The notes under the pieces were generated by a model, which was not told the origin of the DNA, did no database searches, and worked only from the letters and a program-made list of their open reading frames with translations. The position numbers and the translations under genes were made by a program. A DNA stretch of 14,860 nt, taken from positions 1 to 14,860 of the forward strand of contig JBBQRS010000117.1 of the NCBI GenBank assembly GCA_038214535.1. Direction: 5' to 3'. Positions within the stretch are counted from its first letter, which is position 1. Every line of letters begins with the position of its first letter. Below are positions 1-6,116 of the stretch, piece after piece. The stretch is from JBBQRS01 sp038214535 (GTDB taxonomy: Bacteria > Chloroflexota > Anaerolineae > CG2-30-64-16).

Positions 1-178
1 GATCGAGGACGCGACGCGGAAAAGCGGCTCGCGCCTGGTGGGCGATGTCGCGTATGACGAGGCCGTAGAGGTCGCAGGCGCGATCACACCCGTCCCCGGC
101 GGCGTCGGCCCGATGACCATTGCGATGCTCTTGTCGAACACAGTCAGAGCGTTTAAACTGCAACACAATCTCAACTAA
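1..178 (+). CDS. folD: Methylenetetrahydrofolate dehydrogenase/cyclohydrolase FolD, C-terminal fragment
   Basis: Only the last 58 codons are present; the reading frame enters at base 2 and stops at TAA 176-178. The fragment carries the family's C-terminal signature TPVPGGVGPMTIAMLLSNTV, preceded by a V-GDV segment typical of the NAD(P)-binding part. FolD is a cytoplasmic bifunctional enzyme that oxidises 5,10-methylene-tetrahydrofolate to the methenyl form and hydrolyses that to 10-formyl-tetrahydrofolate; in acetogenic metabolism it runs in the reductive direction. The next two genes encode the following reduction step (MetV/MetF), which supports the call. The N-terminal catalytic part lies outside the window, so completeness cannot be judged. 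Confidence 0.93.
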   Translation, partial: IEDATRKSGSRLVGDVAYDEAVEVAGAITPVPGGVGPMTIAMLLSNTVRAFKLQHNLN

Positions 179-332
179 GAGTCTATCCGAAAGCTGCGCG
201 TTGCCCCCTTCGTAGTGACGGCTTCAGCCGTTGGGGGCGACACAACGGCTGAAGCCGTCACTACGAAGAGAAGACATAATCATGCGAAGAATATGCGGAT
301 AGATCCTAATTCTAAGGAGGCATAAGAACGAT
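179..332. other. Intergenic region folD-metV with hairpin
   Basis: This gap holds the perfect palindrome at 208-268 and an outer 8-bp inverted pair (182-189 with 296-303) that brackets it. A CATAAT sequence at 275-280 could be a -10 box, but I see no matching -35. The metV ribosome binding site is at 314-320. The hairpin could end folD transcription, protect mRNA ends, or be only a repeat insertion. Confidence 0.6.
208..268. repeat. REP-like palindrome, copy 1 (26-bp perfect stem)
   Basis: The arms at 208-233 and 243-268 are exact reverse complements (26 bp) around a 9-nt loop. The arms begin CTTCGTAGTGACGGCTTCAG. A relative with a 23-bp perfect stem lies at 8304-8366 and shares the internal CGGCTTCAGCCG core and the GTAGT outer part. 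This is a dispersed intergenic palindrome family, not a locus-specific terminator; there is no T-run after it. Confidence 0.9.
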
Positions 333-875
333 ATGCCAGTACGTGATATTTGGCAGGACCGCCCCGCGGTGCTGGTCTGGACGTGGGAAGCGACCGCGGC
401 AGTGCTCCGCTTTATGCGGCCCGTCTTCGAGAAACTGGGCATGGAGCAATCCTCGAAGATCGTCAAGCCGCCGGAAGAACTTGTGAAACACATGCTGTTC
501 AACTGCCAGGACTGCGCGCAATGCCTGTTGCACTACAACGGCATGACCTGTCCCATGAACTGCCCGAAGAATCTGCGCAACGGCCCGTGCGGCGGCGTGC
601 GGCTCAACGGCAAATGCGAGGTCAAGCCGGAGATGGATTGCGTCTGGGTGCTGGGCATCGAGCGCATCCAGAAGACGCCCTACATCAACGAGATGTACCG
701 GCTGAATCCGCCGGTAGACTGGCGTCTTGAGGGCCAAGCGTCGTGGGTCACTTATGCGCTTGAGCGCGACGTGATTCCCACCGGCACGGATACGACGGTG
801 CGTTACGCCACCGAGGCCATGGCAGACGGCACGGTCCTCGCCGACGGCTCGGTCGTCGCAAAGGGGGATGCATGA
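333..875 (+). CDS. metV: MTHFR C-terminal zinc-binding domain protein MetV
   Basis: The 180-aa protein matches the stand-alone 'methylenetetrahydrofolate reductase C-terminal' family (MetV), the small partner of MetF in acetogens and related anaerobes. Eight cysteines lie at 58, 61, 64, 73, 77, 86, 95 and 103; the first six are spaced CX2CX2CX8CX3CX8C, consistent with metal or Fe-S binding. Family knowledge: MetV is needed for methylene-THF reduction by MetVF complexes and may link MetF to an electron donor other than NAD(P)H. AAGGAGG at 314-320 lies 12 nt before the ATG, a little far but strong. It overlaps metF by ATGA, which implies coupled translation at matched amounts. The C-terminal 40 residues are polar and show no motif I recognise. 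Confidence 0.88.
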   Translation: MPVRDIWQDRPAVLVWTWEATAAVLRFMRPVFEKLGMEQSSKIVKPPEELVKHMLFNCQDCAQCLLHYNGMTCPMNCPKNLRNGPCGGVRLNGKCEVKPEMDCVWVLGIERIQKTPYINEMYRLNPPVDWRLEGQASWVTYALERDVIPTGTDTTVRYATEAMADGTVLADGSVVAKGDA

Positions 876-1894
876 ACGGCGCCATCCCCCTCGTAGAAAA
901 AGCGCCCCCAGCCATCACACAGACCGGCCTGAACGGGGCCAACTCGCGGCTGGCGCGCATGTTGCGCGCCGGTGAGTTCGCCGTCTGCGTCGAGATTTCG
1001 CCGCCCGTCGGCCCCAACCCCGAGGCCATCCAGCGCGAGATGAACACCCTGCGCGGCTATGCCGAGGCGTACAATGTCACCGACAACCAGTCGGCCATGG
1101 TGCACGTTTCCAGCCTGGCCGTCAGCATCATGCTGATGCAGGCGGGGATGGAGCCGGTGGTACAGTTCACCTGCCGCGACCGCAACCGGCTGGGGCTGCA
1201 AAGCGACCTGCTCGGCGCGGCGGTCTTCGGCATTCCCAACGTCCTCGCGCTCAGCGGCGATCACCCGATCTGGGGCGACCATCCCCAGTGCAAGGCGGTC
1301 TATGAGATTGACTCGATGAACCTGATTCGCACCATCCGCATGATGCGCGACAACCAGGTGTTCGAGAACGGCAAGACCATCCCCAAACGCGCGCCCGATT
1401 TCTTCATCGGCGCGGTGGAAAACCCGTTTGCGCCACCGTTCGATTATCGGCCCACCCGCCTCGCCAAGAAAATCGTCGCGGGGGCGCAATTCATCCAGAC
1501 GCAGCTCATCTACAACGTACCGCGCTTCCGCGAGTTCATGAAGCGCGTCGTAGACATGGGGCTGCACGAGCAGGTATACATCCTGGCCGGGGTGGGTCCC
1601 GTGCGCTCAGCCCGCGTGGCCGAATACATGGGGACGCAGGTCGCCGGCATGGACGTGCCCGACTGGGTCGCCAAACGGCTAGAGGGGCTATCGAAAGAGG
1701 ATGCCGCGAAAGCCGGCATTGACATCTGCTGTGAGGTTGCGAACGAAGTGCGGGAGATCGAAGGGGTGAGCGGGCTGCACATCATGGCCGTCTCATGGCC
1801 CGCCGCCGTGCCCGAAGTCGCCAGGAACCTGGGGCTATATCCGCGCCCCGTGCTGGAAGGCGACCCCATCCCCGAAGCAACCGCTTCCAGTTAG
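872..1894 (+). CDS. metF: Methylenetetrahydrofolate reductase MetF
   Basis: This 340-aa cytoplasmic flavoprotein reduces 5,10-methylene-THF to 5-methyl-THF, feeding methionine synthesis or the Wood-Ljungdahl methyl branch. Family landmarks are visible: VEISPP (40-45), whose E41 matches catalytic Glu28 of E. coli MetF; FTCRDRNR (99-106); LALSGDHP (125-132), with D130 matching Asp120; and IQTQLIYN (208-215), with Q211 matching Gln183. The length is above the roughly 300 aa of the E. coli enzyme because of about 30 extra N-terminal residues and an internal segment rich in Phe/Pro (residues 176-193). The start overlaps the metV stop by 4 nt. The neighbourhood (folD, metV) suggests a MetVF-type complex, whose electron donor cannot be read from sequence. 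Confidence 0.93.
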   Translation: MNGAIPLVEKAPPAITQTGLNGANSRLARMLRAGEFAVCVEISPPVGPNPEAIQREMNTLRGYAEAYNVTDNQSAMVHVSSLAVSIMLMQAGMEPVVQFTCRDRNRLGLQSDLLGAAVFGIPNVLALSGDHPIWGDHPQCKAVYEIDSMNLIRTIRMMRDNQVFENGKTIPKRAPDFFIGAVENPFAPPFDYRPTRLAKKIVAGAQFIQTQLIYNVPRFREFMKRVVDMGLHEQVYILAGVGPVRSARVAEYMGTQVAGMDVPDWVAKRLEGLSKEDAAKAGIDICCEVANEVREIEGVSGLHIMAVSWPAAVPEVARNLGLYPRPVLEGDPIPEATASS

Positions 1895-1903
1895 ATTTCT
1901 TAA

Positions 1904-1978
1904 ACCACGGAACACACAGAACACACGGAAAGAAACTGTATTTCTCCTTTTTTCCGTGTGTTCCGTCTATTCTGTGGT
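1904..1978. repeat. Inverted repeat hairpin after metF
   Basis: The arms 1904-1932 and 1949-1978 pair imperfectly; the inner GAACACACGGAAA (1919-1931) pairs perfectly over 13 bp with 1951-1963. The outer ACCAC-GAA portions also pair. A T-rich stretch (1941-1953) forms the loop and inner right arm. It starts 10 nt after the metF stop, so it may act as a transcription end. The ACCACGGAACACAC sequence style also resembles dispersed repeats seen in many bacteria, so a pure repeat origin is equally possible. Confidence 0.7.
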
Positions 1979-1986
1979 GAGAACCG

Positions 1987-2208
1987 ATCTTGACATCTTG
2001 ACATCTTGCGACAGAGGTCATTTTGTCTCCAGATGCGCCTCATGGTGTGACAAGACGCTTAAGCCTTGTTTCAATTTCAAAAACGCAGACACGTCAATAG
2101 AAGGAAGCATATTTAAAGAGTTAAAATTCCTTCTACGCTTCCTTGAAAGATGCTACGACCATCATGAGACAAATAGGGGTCTGTCTCAAGATGCTAAGAT
2201 GTCAAGAT
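1987..2208. mobile_element. MITE-like 222-bp element with terminal inverted repeats
   Basis: The ends 1987-2014 and 2181-2208 are inverted repeats of 28 bp with three mismatches; pairing continues less well to about 43 bp (to 2029 and from 2166, with a shared TTTGTCTC). The left end contains tandem TTGACATC units. Inside lies another palindrome (AAGGAAGC with GCTTCCTT, and AGAAGGAA with TTCCTTCT, 2100-2143). It is AT-rich and codes for nothing recognisable, as expected for a non-autonomous transposable repeat. I could not find a clear target-site duplication, and no transposase is nearby. The other reading is a long-hairpin RNA gene expressed from the minus-strand promoter at 2250-2279. Confidence 0.5.
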
Positions 2209-2243
2209 GGCCGAGGGCGCAGCGTATTATTGTAGCTTGAGAT
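1987..2243 (-). ncRNA. Candidate structured small RNA (minus strand)
   Basis: The RNA predicted from the minus-strand promoter would begin near 2243 and pass through the whole 222-bp inverted repeat, folding into one long interrupted hairpin with an AU-rich apex. I cannot assign it to a known RNA family. A 6S-like shape (long hairpin with internal bulges) is superficially possible, but no diagnostic sequence was recognised. The 3' end is a guess: the hairpin at 1904-1978 could stop transcription a little further on. The call rests only on the promoter plus the fold. Confidence 0.25.
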
Positions 2244-2279
2244 GCGGGCATTATACCATGAAACATATGTTCTTGTCAA
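2243..2279 (-). promoter_or_regulatory. Full-consensus sigma70 promoter, minus strand
   Basis: Read on the minus strand, TTGACA (2279-2274) is followed after 18 bp by TATAAT (2255-2250): 12 of 12 consensus bases with a near-optimal spacer. Upstream of the -35 lies AT-rich sequence (AAATTAATT) like an UP element. The predicted start is near 2243, and transcription would run leftward into the inverted-repeat element and then antisense to the end of metF. No minus-strand gene follows, so the product would be a non-coding RNA or spurious transcript. Confidence 0.6.
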
Positions 2280-2352
2280 ATTAATTTCGCCTTTGCTCTC
2301 CCATCCTTCGCTTCTTCGTTCCTTCGTGATGAAGCCCAAAACGCCCGCGTGC

Positions 2353-2388
2353 TTGCCGTCTCCCCCGCAGGGTGGCATAATGCCGGTG
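2353..2388 (+). promoter_or_regulatory. Possible leaderless promoter of the membrane-protein gene
   Basis: TTGCCG (2353-2358) and CATAAT (2376-2381) are separated by 17 bp and match sigma70 boxes at 4/6 and 5/6. A start 7 nt after the -10 falls at 2388, exactly on an in-frame GTG. No Shine-Dalgarno sequence precedes either candidate start of this gene, which fits a leaderless message. Confidence 0.4.
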
Positions 2389-5252
2389 TGAACCGCGCTG
2401 CCCGGCCCTTGACCGCAACCCTGGCGCTCCTCGCCTTCGTGCTGCTCACCCTTGCGCTGACGTGGCCGATGGCGGCCCACTTCGGCAGCCACGTGCCCGG
2501 CGACGGGATTGACGACCCCTCGCTGGCGTGGAACCTGTGGTGGGCCAAACACGCGCTCGTAGACCAGCCGCAAAACCCCTTCGATGTACGCTGGCAGTTC
2601 TGGCCGGTGGGCATTAACCTGGCCTTTTACACGCTCACGCTGCTCAATGGCGCGCTGGGCATCCCCATCCAGGTCGCCGCGAACCCTGTTGTTGCCTACA
2701 ACGTGTTGCTGCTCTCCTCCTTTGCGCTGAGCGGGCTGGGCGCGTATCTGCTTTGCCTGGACGCGCTGCGCCGGATGGCGGGCGACGCAGCGGCGCGACG
2801 ACGGGCAGGTCAAGTCGCCGCGTTGCTGGGCGGGGCGCTCTACGCGTTCGCCGCGCCCAAACTCTTCTATGCGGCGCTGGGCCAGGGCAACATTGCCAGC
2901 TCCCAGTGGATCCCCTTCGCCATGCTCTACATCGTGCGCGCCGCTCTCCCCGGCGGACGCGCACGAGATGCCGCGCTGGCGGCGCTCTTCGTGGCGCTGC
3001 AAGCGTACGCCGAGTTGACCTACGCGACCTTCCTGGCGCTCTTCGCCGCCGCGGCCGCGCTGTGGGGGCTGATCCAAACGCTGCGCACTGCACCGGGGTC
3101 GTCTACGGCCAATGCGGCGCGCCTGTTGGGGCGTTTCCTGCTGATCGCCCTGCTCGCCGGGCTGGCTCTGACACCCATGTTGCTGAATATGCTGCCCGAC
3201 ATGCGCGCCGAAGGCAACTTCCTCACGGCAGGCGGTGGTTTCGCCGATCTCTTCTCCGCCGACCTTGCGGGCTATCTGCTGCCGACGCAACTGCACCCGG
3301 TGTTCGGCGATGTGATCCGCGGCATCGCGAACGACTCAGCCCCGCGCCCCGACGGCAGCCACATGCCGGTGAACAAGGGGCAGCAGATTTATGTGGGCTA
3401 CGTCGTCGCGGCGCTGGCGGTCGTCGCATTGATACTACGCGCGCCGCGTGGAGGAGTGAAGGGGCAGAGGAGCAGAGGAGCAACAACCGTTCGTAGCGCG
3501 CCGTCACCGGCGCTCTGGAGAGCGCACTACGAGCAAGAGGAGAACGCGACCATTAGGTCGGAGAAGTGGTTCTGGGCGGTTTGCGCGTTAGCATTCTTCG
3601 TGCTGACGCTGGGACCCAGCCTGCGCGTCCTGGGGCACGACCTGGGGCTGCCGCTGCCGTTTGCGTTGGTGTCGCGCCTGCCGTTCTTCGAGGGCAACCG
3701 CTATCCGAGTCGCTACAGCGTGATGCTGCTGGCGAGTCTGGCCCCATTGGTTACGCTGGGTGCGCTTGACATAACTTCTCGACTTGAAGTTTCTCGGCGC
3801 GCACCGCACGCCGCACGTCTGCTCCTGCCCGTCCTGCTGGTCGCCATGCTGTTCGAGCATCTCTCCACCCCATTGCCGCTATTCGATCTGCGCGTCCCGA
3901 CGCTGTACGCACGCGTGGCCGCGGAGCCGGGTGATTTCGCGCTATTGGAAATGCCGCCCGGCTGGCGCAACGGGGCGCGCGTGGCCGGCAAGCAGGACAT
4001 CGTCATCATGCAGCAACTGTGGAACCAGAGCGCCCACGGCAAGCGCGTGCTGGGCGGCAATACCTCGCGCAACCCCGAGTTCAAGTTCCAGTATTTCAGC
4101 GAAGACCCCACCCTGGCGCGCCTGATCGCGCAGACCAACGCGGCGGATGTGCCCCAGCACGACGCCCTGCGCGCCGCGCTAGCGGCCACCCCCATCACCG
4201 ACGCCGACCGGGCGCGCGCCCGCGATTGGGCCGCCTTCACGGAGATCCGCTACGTGATGGTGCATCGCGACGTGTTGCCTGCCGAAACAGAAGCAGCCCT
4301 GCTCGACCTGTTGCCGCTGGAGGAAGTCGCGACGGAGGGCTATCTCGTCCTTTATCGCGTCACCGGCGACCTGACGGACCCGCACGAATTCGCCGTCGGT
4401 GCGGACCGCGGGCGCATGGCGCTGGCCGAAGGGTGGAGCTCACCCAATATTTCAGAACCTGCCCCGGTTGAACCCACGCCGGTCTTCGCGCAACGGCGCG
4501 AGGCGCGCCTGTTATTACCGCTGCCCAAAGGCTCGGCGCGCATCCGCCTGAACATGGGCGCGCTGGCCCCGAACCAGACGGCAACGCTGGCCGTGGATGG
4601 GCGGACAATGGGGACGCAACCCGTACCCGACGCGCCGGGGTGGGTCGCTTTCAACGTGACCGCCGATCCGGCGCGCCTGCCATTGAGCGACGTGCGCCTG
4701 CGCTTCGGAGCTATCCGGCCCTTTGCAGAACTGGCGCAGACGTTCAGCCGCGCGGGGTCGGGCGGGCTGCTGGTGCGCAGCGCGGGGCAGGAGACGGGCG
4801 ACTTCGGGCACATCTACCTCGACGGCGTGGAAGTCTCACCCAACCGGCGCGGCTATAACCTCGTCGCGCTCGACGGCACATATGGCCGGCTGATAGACCG
4901 CGCGGCATTCGACACCCACCTCGACCCGGCGGCAAGCGCGGCGCTGGCGGCCTGGATCAACGCCCTGCCCGCGGGCACGGTGGTCGCCGGGGCGGCGCGC
5001 GACGAGGCGAGCATGAACCTCACCGATGAGGCGGTGGCCGCGCTCAACACGCTGGGCGTCACGGGCGATCTGCGCGGGCGCTTCCGTTGGGGGCACGCAT
5101 TCATCGGCGCAAAAGACGACGGCTGGCTAACCCCGCAAGAGGCGCTGGGCGGCGTCCGGCCCGCCCAGGTCAGTTTCGGCCTGCCTCTCAGCGAACCACA
5201 AATCGCCGCGCAACTGTTTGACGTCGTTATCGAACCCATGATACAACAATGA
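2388..5252 (+). CDS. Polytopic membrane protein, GT-C-like, with C-terminal ILEI/FAM3-like domain
   Basis: About 954 aa from GTG 2388; an in-frame GTG at 2349 would add 13 residues but lies inside the candidate promoter. Around ten hydrophobic segments fill roughly residues 8-490. After the first comes an acidic loop, GDGIDDPSLAWNLWW (38-52), the position where GT-C glycosyltransferases keep catalytic acids. Residues from about 500 are soluble and probably outside the membrane. Near 795-915 the sequence resembles the ILEI/FAM3 (PANDER) fold: RGYNLVALDG, an AFDTH step, ALPAGTVV, a DEASMNLTDEAVAALNTLG helix and WGHAFIGAK. FAM3-like domains in bacteria are linked to carbohydrate-related proteins. 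A repeat-like insertion lies at about residues 352-390. The likely role is transfer or handling of surface sugars, but enzyme activity is not proven. It is monocistronic, flanked by palindromes on both sides. Confidence 0.75.
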   Translation: MNRAARPLTATLALLAFVLLTLALTWPMAAHFGSHVPGDGIDDPSLAWNLWWAKHALVDQPQNPFDVRWQFWPVGINLAFYTLTLLNGALGIPIQVAANPVVAYNVLLLSSFALSGLGAYLLCLDALRRMAGDAAARRRAGQVAALLGGALYAFAAPKLFYAALGQGNIASSQWIPFAMLYIVRAALPGGRARDAALAALFVALQAYAELTYATFLALFAAAAALWGLIQTLRTAPGSSTANAARLLGRFLLIALLAGLALTPMLLNMLPDMRAEGNFLTAGGGFADLFSADLAGYLLPTQLHPVFGDVIRGIANDSAPRPDGSHMPVNKGQQIYVGYVVAALAVVALILRAPRGGVKGQRSRGATTVRSAPSPALWRAHYEQEENATIRSEKWFWAVCALAFFVLTLGPSLRVLGHDLGLPLPFALVSRLPFFEGNRYPSRYSVMLLASLAPLVTLGALDITSRLEVSRRAPHAARLLLPVLLVAMLFEHLSTPLPLFDLRVPTLYARVAAEPGDFALLEMPPGWRNGARVAGKQDIVIMQQLWNQSAHGKRVLGGNTSRNPEFKFQYFSEDPTLARLIAQTNAADVPQHDALRAALAATPITDADRARARDWAAFTEIRYVMVHRDVLPAETEAALLDLLPLEEVATEGYLVLYRVTGDLTDPHEFAVGADRGRMALAEGWSSPNISEPAPVEPTPVFAQRREARLLLPLPKGSARIRLNMGALAPNQTATLAVDGRTMGTQPVPDAPGWVAFNVTADPARLPLSDVRLRFGAIRPFAELAQTFSRAGSGGLLVRSAGQETGDFGHIYLDGVEVSPNRRGYNLVALDGTYGRLIDRAAFDTHLDPAASAALAAWINALPAGTVVAGAARDEASMNLTDEAVAALNTLGVTGDLRGRFRWGHAFIGAKDDGWLTPQEALGGVRPAQVSFGLPLSEPQIAAQLFDVVIEPMIQQ
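3490..3532. repeat. Palindromic repeat inserted in frame within the membrane-protein gene
   Basis: TCGTAGCGCGC (3491-3501) pairs with 3522-3532 with one mismatch. The outer TTCGTAG and CTACGA ends match the ends of the intergenic palindrome at 208-268. It is preceded by purine-rich GAGGAG/CAGAGGAG units (3450-3482). The frame stays open and encodes a polar, low-complexity stretch between two membrane segments. Confidence 0.55.
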
Positions 5253-5280
5253 CTCTTAAAGATCACTCATTCACTTCGCG

Positions 5281-5450
5281 TCATGCTGAGCAGTTCGTAA
5301 CGTTAGTTTTTGTGATGTCACTCTGAGCGGTTAACCACGCAAAGTGCGCTGCGGTTAGGCTCCAGCGAAGGGTCTCGCCCTCACCAACGCGAGGTGCTGC
5401 GCTGGAGCCTTAACGTAACGAAATGTATTGGGTAGGCCCGCTCAGCACGA
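5281..5450. repeat. 170-bp nested palindromic element
   Basis: Three pairs of segments nest symmetrically: TCATGCTGAGC (5281-5291) with 5440-5450 (10/11), TTCGTAACGTTA (5294-5305) with 5411-5422 (11/12), and AGGCTCCAGCG (5357-5367) with 5400-5410 (11/11). The left end TCATGCTGAGC and the internal AGCGAAGGGTCTCGC are typical of dispersed bacterial intergenic repeats. It may also terminate the upstream gene. No coding content is seen. Confidence 0.65.
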
Positions 5451-5458
5451 CCATGCCA

Positions 5459-5486
5459 GGAGTGCGCATCCTCAGATGCGCACTCC
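5459..5486. repeat. Perfect 11-bp hairpin
   Basis: GGAGTGCGCAT (5459-5469) and its exact complement (5476-5486) enclose a 6-nt loop. A purine-rich, not T-rich, sequence follows, so it is not a standard intrinsic terminator on the + strand. It abuts the larger nested palindrome. Confidence 0.7.
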
Positions 5487-5554
5487 GCAGGAAGAGAGAA
5501 TGATAGAATCTGCGGGATGTGACGCTCGTCATACAGATTGCCGCGCAAGGAACG

Positions 5555-5560
5555 TATAAT
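5555..5560 (+). promoter_or_regulatory. Candidate -10 box upstream of first response regulator
   Basis: TATAAT is a full match to the sigma70 -10 consensus. No good -35 lies 16-19 bp upstream (the 17-bp position reads TACAGA; a TTGCCG is only 11 bp away), so either an activator is needed or the match is chance. It would give a leader of about 60 nt. Confidence 0.35.
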
Positions 5561-5626
5561 GATGTAGAATATCCACATCGGGTGGATTAGATCAATCTTC
5601 GGCAGAGTGCAAGGAGGCCAGTGCCC

Positions 5627-6019
5627 ATGCCCGCAGCCACTATTCTTGTCGTGGACGATGATCCCGATTTCGTCGAGATCATGCGCACGATTCTGGAAGC
5701 GAACGATTACCTGGTTGTGACCGCCGCCAACGGCGACCAGGCGCTCGCCCAGGTGAAGACCCAGCACCCCGATCTGATGTTGCTCGACATCATGATGTCT
5801 ACCGTCCTGGACGGTCTCTACGTGAGCGAGCAACTGGCGCAGGACCCCGTCGCCAAAGACATGCCGGTCGTCATGGTGTCTTCCATCGCGGAAACGCCTT
5901 ACGCGGAAGTTTTCCCGATGGACCAACAGCCACACATGGACGCCTGGCTTTCCAAGCCGGTGGATCCGAAGGTCTTGCTGAACAAAGTCGGTAAGCTGCT
6001 TCAGCCGCAGCCAGGCTGA
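5627..6019 (+). CDS. Receiver-only response regulator 1
   Basis: About 130 aa, a single CheY-like receiver with no output domain. The acidic pocket is D10-D12, the phospho-acceptor is D54 (LLDIMMS), the switch residue is S85 and the lysine is K110 (LSKPV). Departures from the usual receiver: the proline four residues after the acceptor is Ser, there is one extra residue before the conserved Gly, and the beta4-beta5 segment is longer, with an FPxD motif. ATG 5627 is preferred over the in-frame GTG 5621 because AAGGAGG (5611-5617) is then 9 nt away instead of 3. It aligns without gaps to the regulator at 8412 (about 60 of 125 residues identical, counted by eye). The likely partner is the kinase at 9322; the target is unknown. 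Confidence 0.92.
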   Translation: MPAATILVVDDDPDFVEIMRTILEANDYLVVTAANGDQALAQVKTQHPDLMLLDIMMSTVLDGLYVSEQLAQDPVAKDMPVVMVSSIAETPYAEVFPMDQQPHMDAWLSKPVDPKVLLNKVGKLLQPQPG

Positions 6020-6061
6020 TCTTCACCGCCGGAAATCTCTGAACTCTAACAAGGCGTTACC

Positions 6062-6080
6062 GATTGGTCTTCGGCCAATC
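6062..6080 (+). terminator. Small hairpin between the two response regulators
   Basis: GATTGG (6062-6067) pairs with CCAATC (6075-6080) around TCTTCGG; a T-G pair can extend the stem and leave a CTTCG loop. No T-run follows, so termination would be weak. It may instead be an mRNA stability or attenuation element. Confidence 0.35.
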
Positions 6081-6116
6081 ACTATGCGGTCACAGCCGCC
6101 AGGGAGAAACGATCTC

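Larger units (their letters stand above)
1895..2387. other. 493-bp gene-free region rich in inverted repeats
   Basis: There is no convincing gene on either strand. Left to right it holds a hairpin repeat (1904-1978), an AT-rich element with terminal inverted repeats (1987-2208), a strong minus-strand promoter (2250-2279), and a possible + strand promoter for the next gene (2353-2381). Base composition between about 1987 and 2300 is clearly lower in GC than in the flanking genes. Short open frames here (for example 1956-2240) run straight through the repeat arms and have no start signal. Confidence 0.7.
5253..5626. other. 374-bp gene-free region before the signalling cluster
   Basis: It holds the nested palindrome at 5281-5450, a perfect short hairpin at 5459-5486, and a TATAAT at 5555-5560 that may drive the first response regulator. 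Bases 5487-5550 show nothing further that I can name. The minus-strand open frame crossing this region begins inside the regulator gene and has no support. Confidence 0.6.

Noticed and set aside
179..332. tRNA or riboswitch in the folD-metV gap
   Set aside because: The only strong structure is a simple two-arm palindrome; no cloverleaf or known THF-riboswitch core was seen.
1987..2014. Tandem TTGACATC units as a possible CRISPR array or operator
   Set aside because: Units are only about 8 nt without spacers, and the same sequence recurs inverted at 2181-2208, so they are better explained as the terminal inverted repeat.
1956..2240. 94-codon + strand frame through the inverted-repeat element
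   Set aside because: It runs through both repeat arms, has no ribosome binding site and no recognisable protein features.
2202..3296. 364-codon minus-strand frame at the start of the membrane-protein gene, downstream of no promoter of its own
   Set aside because: Glutamine/arginine-rich antisense translation; the strong minus-strand promoter at 2250-2279 lies near its 3' end and so cannot drive it.
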